Below, in pieces: positions 1 through 6,925 of a stretch of 6,925 bases of DNA. A model generated the notes under the pieces. It was not told where the DNA came from. It made no database searches and saw only the letters and a program-made list of their open reading frames with translations. Each line of letters starts with the position of its first letter. Position 1 is the first letter of the stretch. Source of the stretch: Candidatus Sulfotelmatobacter sp. (lineage in GTDB: Bacteria; Acidobacteriota; Terriglobia; Terriglobales; Acidobacteriaceae); assembly GCA_030037575.1 (NCBI GenBank), contig JASHRB010000038.1:1-6925 (forward strand). Reading direction: 5' to 3'. A program made the translations under genes and the position numbers.

Positions 1-212
1 ATGGCTGGGGCCGTAAGCCGTTGTCCCGTTTTGGGGACGCAGCCAGGTACGTCGATAAAACAGGCCTTTCCGCGCCCGCTTTGCAGGTGCAGTCGCAGCG
101 GCGTCAAAAAGGGCAGGCGCTCAACATCGCCAGCCGGAAACGACGACAAATGATGAGGTTACCAACGAAAAGGTTGACTGCCTTGTGCGCGAGGTCAGGA
201 ATCTTCCGGTAG

Positions 213-230
213 GGGCAACTAAAGTCGCCC
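213..230 (-). other. Seven-pair hairpin GGGCGAC-UUUA-GUUGCCC downstream of the ASH/FN3 gene
   Basis: Minus-strand RNA from 230 to 213 folds into a seven-pair stem (one G-U pair) with a UUUA loop. The same DNA read on the plus strand has a mismatch at the corresponding position (A opposite C), so the fold favours the minus transcript, which is the direction of the genes. There is no U-tract after it. It may be part of a 3' untranslated region, or chance. Confidence 0.3.
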
Positions 231-289
231 ACCACCAATTTTCCCGCCCTGTGAATCGCACGGCCCCTTCGGCGTCCGGTCACGTTTGT

Positions 290-303
290 CCGGCGGCCGC
301 CGG
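290..303 (-). other. 14-base GC palindrome just after the ASH/FN3 gene (possible stem without U-tract)
   Basis: CCGGCGGCCGCCGG is a perfect palindrome starting 12 bases past the stop codon at 316. In the transcript it could fold as a CCGGC/GCCGG stem with a GGCC loop. No run of U follows, so it is not a standard intrinsic terminator, although it could slow polymerase or protect the 3' end. The position right after the last readable gene is what makes it worth noting. Confidence 0.35.
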
Positions 304-315
304 CCTCCAAGGTCC

Positions 316-1578
316 TTAAGGAATCGACACCTCAACGGGGGTGGAGTATTGGCTTTCCTGCCCGCTGGAGTTCACCGAAGTGCAGGAGTAGTAGTAGGTG
401 GTTCCCGAGACGACACTGCTATCGGTGTACGTGGTATTGGCGTCAAGGGACGAATTGATTTTGGCATAGGAGCCGGGAGAGGTGCCACGATACACGTTGT
501 AACCGGAAACCGATGATGTACTGGGGTTCCAGGAAAGATTGACGCTGTACTGCGGCGAAATACCAGTTCCGCTGAGAGACTCGCTATTCTGGCTGGTGGC
601 GTTGCTGACAAAAGTAAGAGTTCCAGAGTCTGCCCCGGTATTGCTCGGAGCGAAGACCACGTCAAACGCCACTGTCTGACCTGCATCGATTGTGGTTGGA
701 AGCGATATTCCCGAAATAGAGAATTGGGAGTTGCTGCTTGTTGCTGAGGAAATGGTGACACTTCCACCCGTCGCAGTGAGGCTCGCCGGCTGGGTTGTGC
801 TGTTGCCGACATCGACATTGCCAAAATTTAAGGACGCCGGTGAAATGTTGAGCTGCCCGATCGTAACGCCGGTTCCGGTGAGTGGAATGCTTATTGTGGG
901 GCCGTAGACGAGGATGCTTCCGGATGCAATTCCCGCGGCCGGTGGGGTATAGGACGCGCTCACCGTAATGCTTTGTCCTGCTCCAATGTCGACGGGGGTT
1001 GAGGGCCCGCTCACTGAAAAACTGGAACCCACGGCGAAAAAGCCTGTAATGGTCAATGATGAGGTACGCGGGTTAGTCAGCACCACTGATCGGGTCGCCG
1101 TGGTTCCCACCGATACTTGCCCGAAGGCGAGGTTTGAAGGTGTTGACGTCAGCGTTTTTTGGTCAGTTCCTGTGCCCTGAAGATCAATTACGAGGGAGGA
1201 GTTTTTCGCGTTGCTGGTGACGGTGATTTCGGCGCTCGTCCACCCCGATCCGGTCGGAGCGAAAGTTATGTTCAGAGCGGTGCTTTGCCCCGCGCTCAAG
1301 GTCGTGGGCAGTTCTACTTCCGACAAGGTGAATTCTGCCGCGCTCACGCTAATCGCAGAAATGGTCGTGGCGGTTTCGCCGGTATTTGTCAGAACGATTT
1401 CCTGGGTTTTAGACTGGCTGACCGTAACTAAACCAAATCTGATACTGGCCGGCGAAGCCACCAACCGATTGGCCGCCTGCTCGGCAAACGACGGCACCGC
1501 AGAAACCAAGGCTAGAAGAACTGTAACGGAAGCGAAATAAGTAGAGAGAGGCCGACTGCTAGACTGGGGGAGTCTCAT
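316..1578 (-). CDS. Secreted protein with three ASH/choice-of-anchor-D domains and a C-terminal FN3 domain
   Basis: A 420-residue exported protein of unknown function. Residues 1-32 form a Sec signal peptide: MRLPQSSSRPLSTYF, a hydrophobic core VTVLLALVSAV, then a likely cleavage near SFA-EQ. No lipobox cysteine is present. Three ASH beta-sandwich repeats follow at about 38-137, 141-237 and 242-339, each with the pattern P-x-x-(L/I)-x-FG-x-V-x-V-G/S near its start, an AGQS/T segment in the middle and an LxGTG close. An FN3 domain fills 343-419 (YSVNLSWNPS, VSGYNVYRG, YTDSSVVSG, SVNSSGQES). Residues from about 242 to the end are paralogous to the ASH-FN3 part of the upstream lipoprotein, so this looks like a duplicated pair with extra repeats. 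ASH domains are best known from cilium and centrosome proteins. In bacteria they occur in cell-surface proteins, and a binding or adhesion role is only a guess. The start is fixed by the signal peptide; the ribosome-binding site is poor. Confidence 0.88.
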   Translation of the reverse strand: MRLPQSSSRPLSTYFASVTVLLALVSAVPSFAEQAANRLVASPASIRFGLVTVSQSKTQEIVLTNTGETATTISAISVSAAEFTLSEVELPTTLSAGQSTALNITFAPTGSGWTSAEITVTSNAKNSSLVIDLQGTGTDQKTLTSTPSNLAFGQVSVGTTATRSVVLTNPRTSSLTITGFFAVGSSFSVSGPSTPVDIGAGQSITVSASYTPPAAGIASGSILVYGPTISIPLTGTGVTIGQLNISPASLNFGNVDVGNSTTQPASLTATGGSVTISSATSSNSQFSISGISLPTTIDAGQTVAFDVVFAPSNTGADSGTLTFVSNATSQNSESLSGTGISPQYSVNLSWNPSTSSVSGYNVYRGTSPGSYAKINSSLDANTTYTDSSVVSGTTYYYSCTSVNSSGQESQYSTPVEVSIP

Positions 1579-1826
1579 GGAAGAAGTGTGAAACGCCTTG
1601 CGGGTTGTGGAAAGATACCATTAGTTCACTTTTTCACACGTCCAGAAGTACAGGATCTGAACAGTTGGGTTTCATTAATTTCCCGTGAATGAAACATGCC
1701 AGCAGCGGCTAGGGTTGGCCCACTTCGACGCACCCTCCATTTCGACAGTGCGGGCAATGCACCGTTCTGGCGCATATCACAACGCCGGATGGCCAGCCCG
1801 GTTGAGAGAGAATTGATGCTCAGCCG
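1579..1826. other. Intergenic region between the two ASH/FN3 genes, with an inverted repeat at the downstream start
   Basis: This 248-base gap holds no credible gene. Read on the minus strand, GTGTGAAA (1639-1632) and TTTCACAC (1593-1586) form a perfect 8-base inverted repeat around a 38-base loop, with the right arm seven bases before the ATG at 1578. In a transcript this could fold over the start region. No clear Shine-Dalgarno precedes that ATG, since the adjoining bases are TTCTTCC. I see no U-tract terminator after the lipoprotein stop, and no promoter that I would defend. The gap is long enough for the downstream gene to have its own promoter. Confidence 0.4.
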
Positions 1827-2555
1827 TTACGGAGCGGGAATTTGCACCGGGGAAACAACGTTTGAGTAACCGCTCTCTTCGTCGCTCGAATTCACCGCGG
1901 TTGTTGCATAGCAATAAGAAGAACCATCGGTGACCGTGGTATCGGTGTAGAGCGTGCTGGCGTTGAGCGCGGAGTTGATTTTTGCGAACGAACCGCACGT
2001 CGTGGAATACACAGCGCGATAAATGTTGTATCCGGAGATGTTCGGCGACGTACTCGCGTCCCAGGACAAGTTGACGGAATATGTTGACGCCGAAATGCCC
2101 GTCCCGGTCAGCGACTCGGCCGTGGTTGAAGGTTGCGCATTGCTGGTGAAGGTCAGAGTGCCGCTGGCTGCTCCTGAAGTTGTTGGGCTGAACGTCACCG
2201 TGAAGGATGTGCTTTGACCGGCGCTGAGCGTTAGCGGCAACGAAAGCCCGCTCAGGATGAATGACGAATTGTTCGTGCTGGCGGCGGTAACCGTGACGCT
2301 TGCGCCGCTGGCAGTGAGGGTTCCCATAGCCGTTCCGGTTCCGCCGTCGGCAACCGTGCCAATCGCAAGTGTAGCCGGACTGACCCCAAGCTGCGCACTG
2401 CTCGAAGAACCAGAGCCGGATCCCGAACCGGACTTGCTGGATGTGCCCGATGCGGATGAACCGCTGCTTACCCCTTGACAGCCAAAAAATAAACTCAGGG
2501 CCATCAGAAGGAGCAATAGTCCTGCCGCTCTGACAAATTGTTTCGATAAGGACAT
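1827..2555 (-). CDS. Predicted lipoprotein with one ASH/choice-of-anchor-D domain and a C-terminal FN3 domain
   Basis: A 242-residue protein of unknown function, probably lipid-anchored. The N-terminus is MSLSKQFVR, then a leucine-rich membrane stretch (10-24) ending LFFGC, a permissive lipobox with Cys26 as the acylated residue. A Ser/Gly-rich linker spans 27-53. An ASH (ASPM-SPD2-Hydin) beta-sandwich domain spans about 55-153 (LGVSPATLAIGTV, LSAGQSTSFTVTFSP, SGTLTFTSNA, SLTGTG). An FN3 domain spans about 157-240 (YSVNLSWDAST, ISGYNIYR, YTDTTVTDG, AVNSSDEES). Cys187 and Cys215 in FN3 could form a disulfide. I chose ATG 2555 for its compact signal peptide; AAGGG lies upstream with a long 11-base spacer. 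In-frame alternatives are ATG 2576 and TTG 2600. TAGAAT at minus-strand 2609-2604 could be a -10 box, without a good -35. The gene is not clearly in the pca operon; a 177-base gap separates it. Confidence 0.85.
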   Translation of the reverse strand: MSLSKQFVRAAGLLLLLMALSLFFGCQGVSSGSSASGTSSKSGSGSGSGSSSSAQLGVSPATLAIGTVADGGTGTAMGTLTASGASVTVTAASTNNSSFILSGLSLPLTLSAGQSTSFTVTFSPTTSGAASGTLTFTSNAQPSTTAESLTGTGISASTYSVNLSWDASTSPNISGYNIYRAVYSTTCGSFAKINSALNASTLYTDTTVTDGSSYCYATTAVNSSDEESGYSNVVSPVQIPAP

Positions 2556-2732
2556 TCTGTACGTTGCCCTTAGCATAGTCGCCCCGCACCGGCTTACCAA
2601 GACATTCTATCCATGATCCGCGTAAGCCTGACTCTTTCAATAAGTTTGAGGCGCAAAATGGGGCCGGAATAGATACCTTCGGTGCATGGCCAAGGGTCTC
2701 AGATCGCTAAGGCGTCGGTAACATGGGGTAAC

Positions 2733-3917
2733 TCATAGATGCGAGTCTCCGGGCTCCCTGTTCCGTTCGATCTCTTGCTCGGCTATATGAAAGCCGGTAT
2801 TTGCGGCTGGGACCCCGGCATAGATCGCGGTTTGCAAGAGGATCTCCTTCAAATCGCAGAGTTCCAGATCGTGCATGAGGCCTTTGCTTACATGCATCCG
2901 AAATTCTTCCCAGCGGCCCAGAGTCGCCATCGTCGAAAGAACCAGCAGGCGGCGTGTCCGCGCATCCAAATAAGGCCTTCTCCAGATGGAACCCCAGGCG
3001 TATTGCGTGACCAGGTTTTGAAAATCCTCGGTAAACGCAGTCGAGTTGGCGATCGCGCGGTCGACGTGTTCATCACCGAGGACCGCGCGGCGTATTTCAA
3101 ATCCGGCCTGCAAAACGTCTTGGGAGGTGGCTGCCTGCGGCTTCAAGAACGAAAAGAGAGCGGCGAGGAACGATCTCGGCGTTTCCAGATTCGAGAGATG
3201 CGCGGCCGGCAACCGGACCAATCGCGCCCCAACGATATCTCGAAATAGCGTCTCACCGTTTCCTGCGAACGGAGTTGAGACGTCTTTGTCGCCGGTGATC
3301 ACCAAGGTCGGAATTTTGATTTGAGGCAAATGCTCGGTGAAGTCGAAATCTCTAAGAGCTGCGCAACAGGAGATGTAACCTGCGGGACCGGTTCCAAGCA
3401 AGAGGGATCGCGTGCTCGCCGCAAAGGGATTCGAGTGCGCCAGCGACTTCGCCGAAAAGAACCGCTGCATCACCATCTCGACGATCGCAGCCATTCCGCC
3501 CTTTTGCACGGCTTGAATCCGCGTGCTCCAAAGTTCCGGCGTGCCGAAGCGGGCAGAGGAGTTTGCCAGCACCAACTCCGTTAAGCGATCGGCGGCGTTG
3601 ACGGCGAGCCATTGCCCGATTGCTCCGCCCATCGAGAGACCACAGAAAGCGAATCGGCGCAACTTCAGAGCATCCGCCAGGGCAAGAACATCGCGCCCCA
3701 GCTGCTCGATGGAATATTCTCCCGGGGGAGAATCGGAAGCGCCATGGCCGCGCGTGTCATAACGCAAGACCTGGAAGTGGGGAAGCAGATCCCGTACCTG
3801 CGGTTCCCACATGCCGTGGTCGACGCCGATGGAATGCGAAAGAACAAGAACGGGCAACCCTTCGTTGCCTTCGAGCCGGTAAAACGTGCGCGCATGATTT
3901 GTTGTGACGAACGGCAT
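2733..3917 (-). CDS. pcaL: Fused 3-oxoadipate enol-lactonase / 4-carboxymuconolactone decarboxylase
   Basis: One 394-residue polypeptide carries two successive activities of the protocatechuate branch. Residues 1-260 are an alpha/beta hydrolase of the PcaD type, which hydrolyses 3-oxoadipate enol-lactone to 3-oxoadipate: oxyanion-side HSIGVDHGMWEPQ (28-40), RYDTRGHGASD (52-62), nucleophile elbow GLSMGG with Ser95 (93-98), acid region ITGDKDVSTP (207-216) and catalytic His240 in AAHLSN. Residues 270-385 are a PcaC-type carboxymuconolactone decarboxylase domain, recognisable from YAWGSIWRRPYLD (306-318), LGRWEEFRMHV (333-343) and YAGVPAANTGFHIAE (366-380). It lacks the CxxC of AhpD-like relatives, as expected for a decarboxylase. 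The decarboxylase reaction precedes the hydrolase reaction, so the domain order is the reverse of the pathway order. The same arrangement is known from actinobacterial PcaL. The start is only five bases after the pcaB stop. Both halves look intact. Confidence 0.95.
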   Translation of the reverse strand: MPFVTTNHARTFYRLEGNEGLPVLVLSHSIGVDHGMWEPQVRDLLPHFQVLRYDTRGHGASDSPPGEYSIEQLGRDVLALADALKLRRFAFCGLSMGGAIGQWLAVNAADRLTELVLANSSARFGTPELWSTRIQAVQKGGMAAIVEMVMQRFFSAKSLAHSNPFAASTRSLLLGTGPAGYISCCAALRDFDFTEHLPQIKIPTLVITGDKDVSTPFAGNGETLFRDIVGARLVRLPAAHLSNLETPRSFLAALFSFLKPQAATSQDVLQAGFEIRRAVLGDEHVDRAIANSTAFTEDFQNLVTQYAWGSIWRRPYLDARTRRLLVLSTMATLGRWEEFRMHVSKGLMHDLELCDLKEILLQTAIYAGVPAANTGFHIAEQEIERNREPGDSHL

Positions 3918-3922
3918 GAACG

Positions 3923-5281
3923 CTAGTCCTTCTTGATGGCAGTATCGGATTTGTGCAACAGCCGTTGACGAAAATATTCCGCAGCGCCCAGATAATCTTC
4001 GGCAACCGCGAGATTGTCTAGTGCGGAATTGGCGAGATGCTTTGTTGCTTCTGGCATTTCGCGCAGCACCTGGGCGAGTTTCCGGTTTTGCGCCCCCGCC
4101 CGCCGCGTGGCCTCCTGCACAAGACGATGAGCTTCTTCGCGGCCGATCTTGGCGGCAAGCAGCATGGTAGCCTTCTCTGCGTAAATTGCGCCCCGGGTAG
4201 CTTCGAGGTGCTCGCGCATCCGTTCAGGATCGGCCGTGAGACCTTCGGAAATTTCTGCCATCGACGCAGCCGCCAGTCCTGTCGATTGGATGACCGCGGC
4301 CACCGTTGGCCACTCCGACTGCGAGCCGCCGATGGATCGTTCGTGCTCCTGCACCATTGTCGACAGATACGAAGCAATCAATCCCGGCATCCGACCGGCA
4401 GCAGCGATTATTACCGTACAGCCGATCGGGTTCCGCTTGTGCGGCATCGTGGAAGAACCACCGCGGCCTTCGCTTTCCGGTTCGGCAACTTCGCCCACTT
4501 CATTCTGCATCAGCAGGCTGATGTCACGGGCGATCTTGCCCACCGATCCGGTTAACACTGCGCATGCGCACATTAAAGCAGCCAACCGGTCGCGATGCGC
4601 ATGCCACGGTGCCTCGGGGACAGTCAAGCCAAGTTCGATGGCAAGTTCCTCAGCCACTCGCGGACCCTGCGCTCCCAATGCGGCGAGCGTTCCTACTGCG
4701 CCGCCGAATTGGAGAATGAATGCCGCGGCAAAAGCCGAAGACAGCCGCTGTTGCCCACGGCGAATGGCGGCGAACCATCCTGCTGTTTTTAGTCCGAAAG
4801 TAATCGGAGGAGCGGCTTGCAGAAGCGTCCGGCCGAGCATGGTTGTGGCTTTGTGTTTCTCCGACAATGCGTGGAGGGCACTTTGTGCGCGAGCGAGATC
4901 GGACTCGATGATTGGCTGCGCACGCTTGAGCAATAAGGCCAGAGCACTGTCGGAAGCATCCTGACTGGTTGCGCCCCAGTGAACGAAATTTGCCGCCTCC
5001 GCGTCTCTCCCCCGCACCAGCTGCGTAAGAGCTTTCACCAGAGGAATGCTGGGCGTTCCGGCGCGAAGAGTTTTTTCGGACAACTGGGCAATATCGAAGT
5101 TGCTCGGATTTGCCACGGCGGCGATGGCTTCAGCCGCGTGAGCAGGAATGATTCCGAGCCTCGATTCGACACGCGCGAGTGCGGTTTCGAAATCGAGCAG
5201 GGCCTGCAGAATCGAGCCGTCAGAAAACACTTCTGCCAGCGGCGCAGTACTCGCCAGGCTGTCAATCAACCGGACCGGCAT
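3923..5281 (-). CDS. pcaB: 3-carboxy-cis,cis-muconate cycloisomerase (class II, fumarase superfamily)
   Basis: PcaB converts 3-carboxy-cis,cis-muconate to 4-carboxymuconolactone, the step after protocatechuate ring cleavage, in the cytoplasm and usually as a homotetramer. The protein has about 452 residues, close to the 450 of Pseudomonas PcaB. Counting from the upstream GTG, I see the family block FVHWGATSQDASDSA (101-115), GRTLLQAAPPITFGLK (152-167) and the superfamily signature GSSTMPHKRNPIG (277-289), whose flexible loop carries the catalytic serine. I chose the ATG at 5281 because GGAG at 5287-5290 sits five bases upstream as a good Shine-Dalgarno. The in-frame GTG at 5285-5287 would add two residues but overlaps that site. 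The gene ends AAGAAGGACTAG, which also supplies the ribosome-binding site of the next gene. The order pcaB then pcaL supports the assignment over adenylosuccinate lyase, a relative. Confidence 0.95.
   Translation of the reverse strand: MPVRLIDSLASTAPLAEVFSDGSILQALLDFETALARVESRLGIIPAHAAEAIAAVANPSNFDIAQLSEKTLRAGTPSIPLVKALTQLVRGRDAEAANFVHWGATSQDASDSALALLLKRAQPIIESDLARAQSALHALSEKHKATTMLGRTLLQAAPPITFGLKTAGWFAAIRRGQQRLSSAFAAAFILQFGGAVGTLAALGAQGPRVAEELAIELGLTVPEAPWHAHRDRLAALMCACAVLTGSVGKIARDISLLMQNEVGEVAEPESEGRGGSSTMPHKRNPIGCTVIIAAAGRMPGLIASYLSTMVQEHERSIGGSQSEWPTVAAVIQSTGLAAASMAEISEGLTADPERMREHLEATRGAIYAEKATMLLAAKIGREEAHRLVQEATRRAGAQNRKLAQVLREMPEATKHLANSALDNLAVAEDYLGAAEYFRQRLLHKSDTAIKKD
3927..3933 (-). 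promoter_or_regulatory. Ribosome-binding site of the PcaD-PcaC fusion, inside the pcaB 3' end
   Basis: Minus-strand bases AGAAGGA at 3933-3927 form a strong Shine-Dalgarno, nine bases before the ATG at 3917. They lie in the last two lysine codons and aspartate codon of pcaB, and the pcaB stop falls within the spacer. Ribosomes ending pcaB would therefore be placed to start the fusion, which implies one mRNA and translational coupling. Confidence 0.75.
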
Positions 5282-5327
5282 TGCCACTCCGTGAACGGGA
5301 CAATTTCATCTACAGCGGAAAGCGCAA

Positions 5328-5366
5328 ATGCGTAACGCCTTTATATATGAAGAACGCGGTTACCAT
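5328..5366 (-). promoter_or_regulatory. Imperfect dyad around an AT-rich core upstream of pcaB (candidate promoter/operator)
   Basis: In the gap between pobA and pcaB the plus strand reads ATGCGTAACGC at 5328-5338 and GCGGTTACCAT at 5356-5366. These are inverted copies of one another, differing only by one bulged base on each side (GTAACGC against GTAACCGC after inversion). They flank a 17-base AT-rich spacer that contains, on the minus strand, TATATAAA at 5341-5348, which resembles a -10 element in otherwise GC-rich DNA. I find no good -35 at normal spacing. A regulator bound to both arms would cover the core, so a repressor or activator site for pcaB-pcaL is a reasonable inference. IclR-family regulators (PobR, PcaU/PcaR) commonly control such genes, but none is encoded here, and the arms do not let me assign a regulator family. 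Confidence 0.35.
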
Positions 5367-5405
5367 GCCGGCGCGACCCAACTTTTTCACCTTAGCCGTT
5401 CGCTT

Positions 5406-6644
<1,239 letters not shown>

Positions 6645-6654
6645 TTAAGCGGGT

Positions 6655-6925
6655 CTACGGTTCCGGCAGCACGGGCAAAGCTGCCTTGTTCACGATGGAA
6701 GGATCGTCGCGCAACCTGACGTAGAGCAGTGTGCCGTTGGGGCGCGGAACGCTCAACCCGGAATCGACAAAGCCGCCCGGTACCGGTACGTTGTGAGCAA
6801 ATTGGGCGTCGGAAGCCACGGAATCGAGCAAAAACAGGTCTTGCCCAATCAGCGTGCACTGCTTATCGGGGCTATCGGGGCAACGAACTTCTTTCAGCGT
6901 GGGTATGCGAACCAGCTTTACCAGC
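6655..6925 (-). CDS. C-terminal end of a large, probably secreted protein (partial)
   Basis: An open frame enters from the right edge and runs 89 codons to a TAG stop at 6655-6657; the start lies outside the window. The readable protein has two cysteines in a short spacing (VRCPDSPDKQCTL), then a block GQDLFLLDSVASDAQF, then VPVPGGFVDSGLSVPRP, then LLYVRLRDDPS, and ends LPVLPEP. The composition is balanced, with alternating hydrophobic residues typical of a beta-rich extracellular domain. I recall similar C-terminal ends in long uncharacterised acidobacterial surface proteins, but I cannot name a family, so no function is given. The two cysteines may form a disulfide. The stop lies 58 bases before the pobA start on the same strand, with no clear terminator between, so read-through into pobA is possible. 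A second same-strand frame over this stretch (6599-6859) is arginine-rich and looks like a shadow. Confidence 0.72.
   Translation of the reverse strand, partial: LVKLVRIPTLKEVRCPDSPDKQCTLIGQDLFLLDSVASDAQFAHNVPVPGGFVDSGLSVPRPNGTLLYVRLRDDPSIVNKAALPVLPEP

Larger units (their letters stand above)
1..315. other. Left-edge region without a supported gene
   Basis: Short open frames exist on both strands (plus 21-212, minus 104-310), but they are arginine-rich, have no ribosome-binding site or recognisable motif, and are not typical of the neighbouring genes. Apart from the palindrome at 290-303 and the hairpin at 213-230, the plus strand at 3-44 can fold as an outer stem GGCTG/CAGCC enclosing GGC-loop-GCC and GTCCC/GGGAC stems. 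I cannot match that fold to a known RNA family. The region may be the 3' untranslated part of the ASH/FN3 gene plus intergenic DNA of whatever lies beyond the edge. Confidence 0.5.

Noticed and set aside
15..60. Possible cyclic-di-GMP-I (GEMM) riboswitch, suggested by GGGACGCAGCCAGG
   Set aside because: The core GACGCAAAGCC would need two missing bases, the GGCAAA-type 5' part and the 3' GGTAGC-type part are not found, and no plus-strand gene follows.
1587..1638. TGTGA and TCACA as a CRP-type binding site
   Set aside because: The half-sites are about 42 bases apart instead of six, so they cannot form a standard CRP site.
1777..2640. Minus-strand open frame of 287 codons overlapping the lipoprotein gene
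   Set aside because: It is a different frame of the same DNA, rich in His, Arg, Gln and Cys without a domain. The lipoprotein frame has a signal peptide, lipobox and two recognisable domains.
2556..2732. Terminator after the PcaD-PcaC fusion, or a full promoter for the lipoprotein gene
   Set aside because: No GC stem with a U-tract is present. TTGAAA at minus-strand 2640-2635 and TAGAAT at 2609-2604 are 25 bases apart, too far for a normal -35/-10 pair.
4236..4964. Long plus-strand open frame of 242 codons opposite pcaB
   Set aside because: It lies wholly antisense to a well-supported pcaB, has no recognisable motif or ribosome-binding site, and is rich in Ser, Arg, Pro and Cys as expected from the reverse of a GC-rich gene.

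Overview
The window looks like chromosomal DNA of a soil bacterium, most probably an Acidobacteriota (Terriglobia-like) lineage. That assignment is an inference from gene content. It rests on two secreted proteins built from ASH/choice-of-anchor-D repeats with a terminal fibronectin type III domain, and on the C-terminal end of a secreted-type protein ending in an LRDDPS-type block, a pattern I associate with that phylum. No rRNA or other phylogenetic marker is present to confirm it. Every supported gene lies on the minus strand, so the genetic reading order runs from high to low coordinates.

In reading order: (1) 6925-6655, the 3' end of a large protein gene cut by the window edge; (2) 6596-5406, pobA, 4-hydroxybenzoate 3-monooxygenase; (3) a 120-base gap with an AT-rich promoter-like core inside an imperfect dyad; (4) 5281-3923, pcaB, 3-carboxy-cis,cis-muconate cycloisomerase; (5) 3917-2733, a fused 3-oxoadipate enol-lactonase/4-carboxymuconolactone decarboxylase (PcaD-PcaC, often called PcaL), translationally close-coupled to pcaB; (6) 2555-1827, a small lipoprotein with one ASH domain and one FN3 domain; (7) 1578-316, a larger secreted paralogue with three ASH domains and one FN3; (8) about 315 bases at the left edge with no convincing gene but two hairpin-capable sequences.

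The metabolic block is the protocatechuate branch of the beta-ketoadipate pathway. PobA makes protocatechuate from 4-hydroxybenzoate, PcaB cyclises 3-carboxymuconate, and the PcaD-PcaC fusion carries out the next two steps to 3-oxoadipate. The ring-cleaving dioxygenase PcaGH, needed between PobA and PcaB, is not in the window and must be encoded elsewhere if the pathway works. The two ASH/FN3 proteins are clear paralogues of each other and are probably cell-surface or extracellular proteins of unknown function; their link to the catabolic genes is only adjacency.

I see no mobile element, CRISPR array, tRNA or rRNA, and no convincing new multi-gene system. The most useful leads are the dyad upstream of pcaB, the start-codon arrangements of pcaB and pobA, the out-of-track partial gene at the right edge, the duplicated ASH/FN3 pair, and an inverted repeat next to the start of the larger ASH gene.
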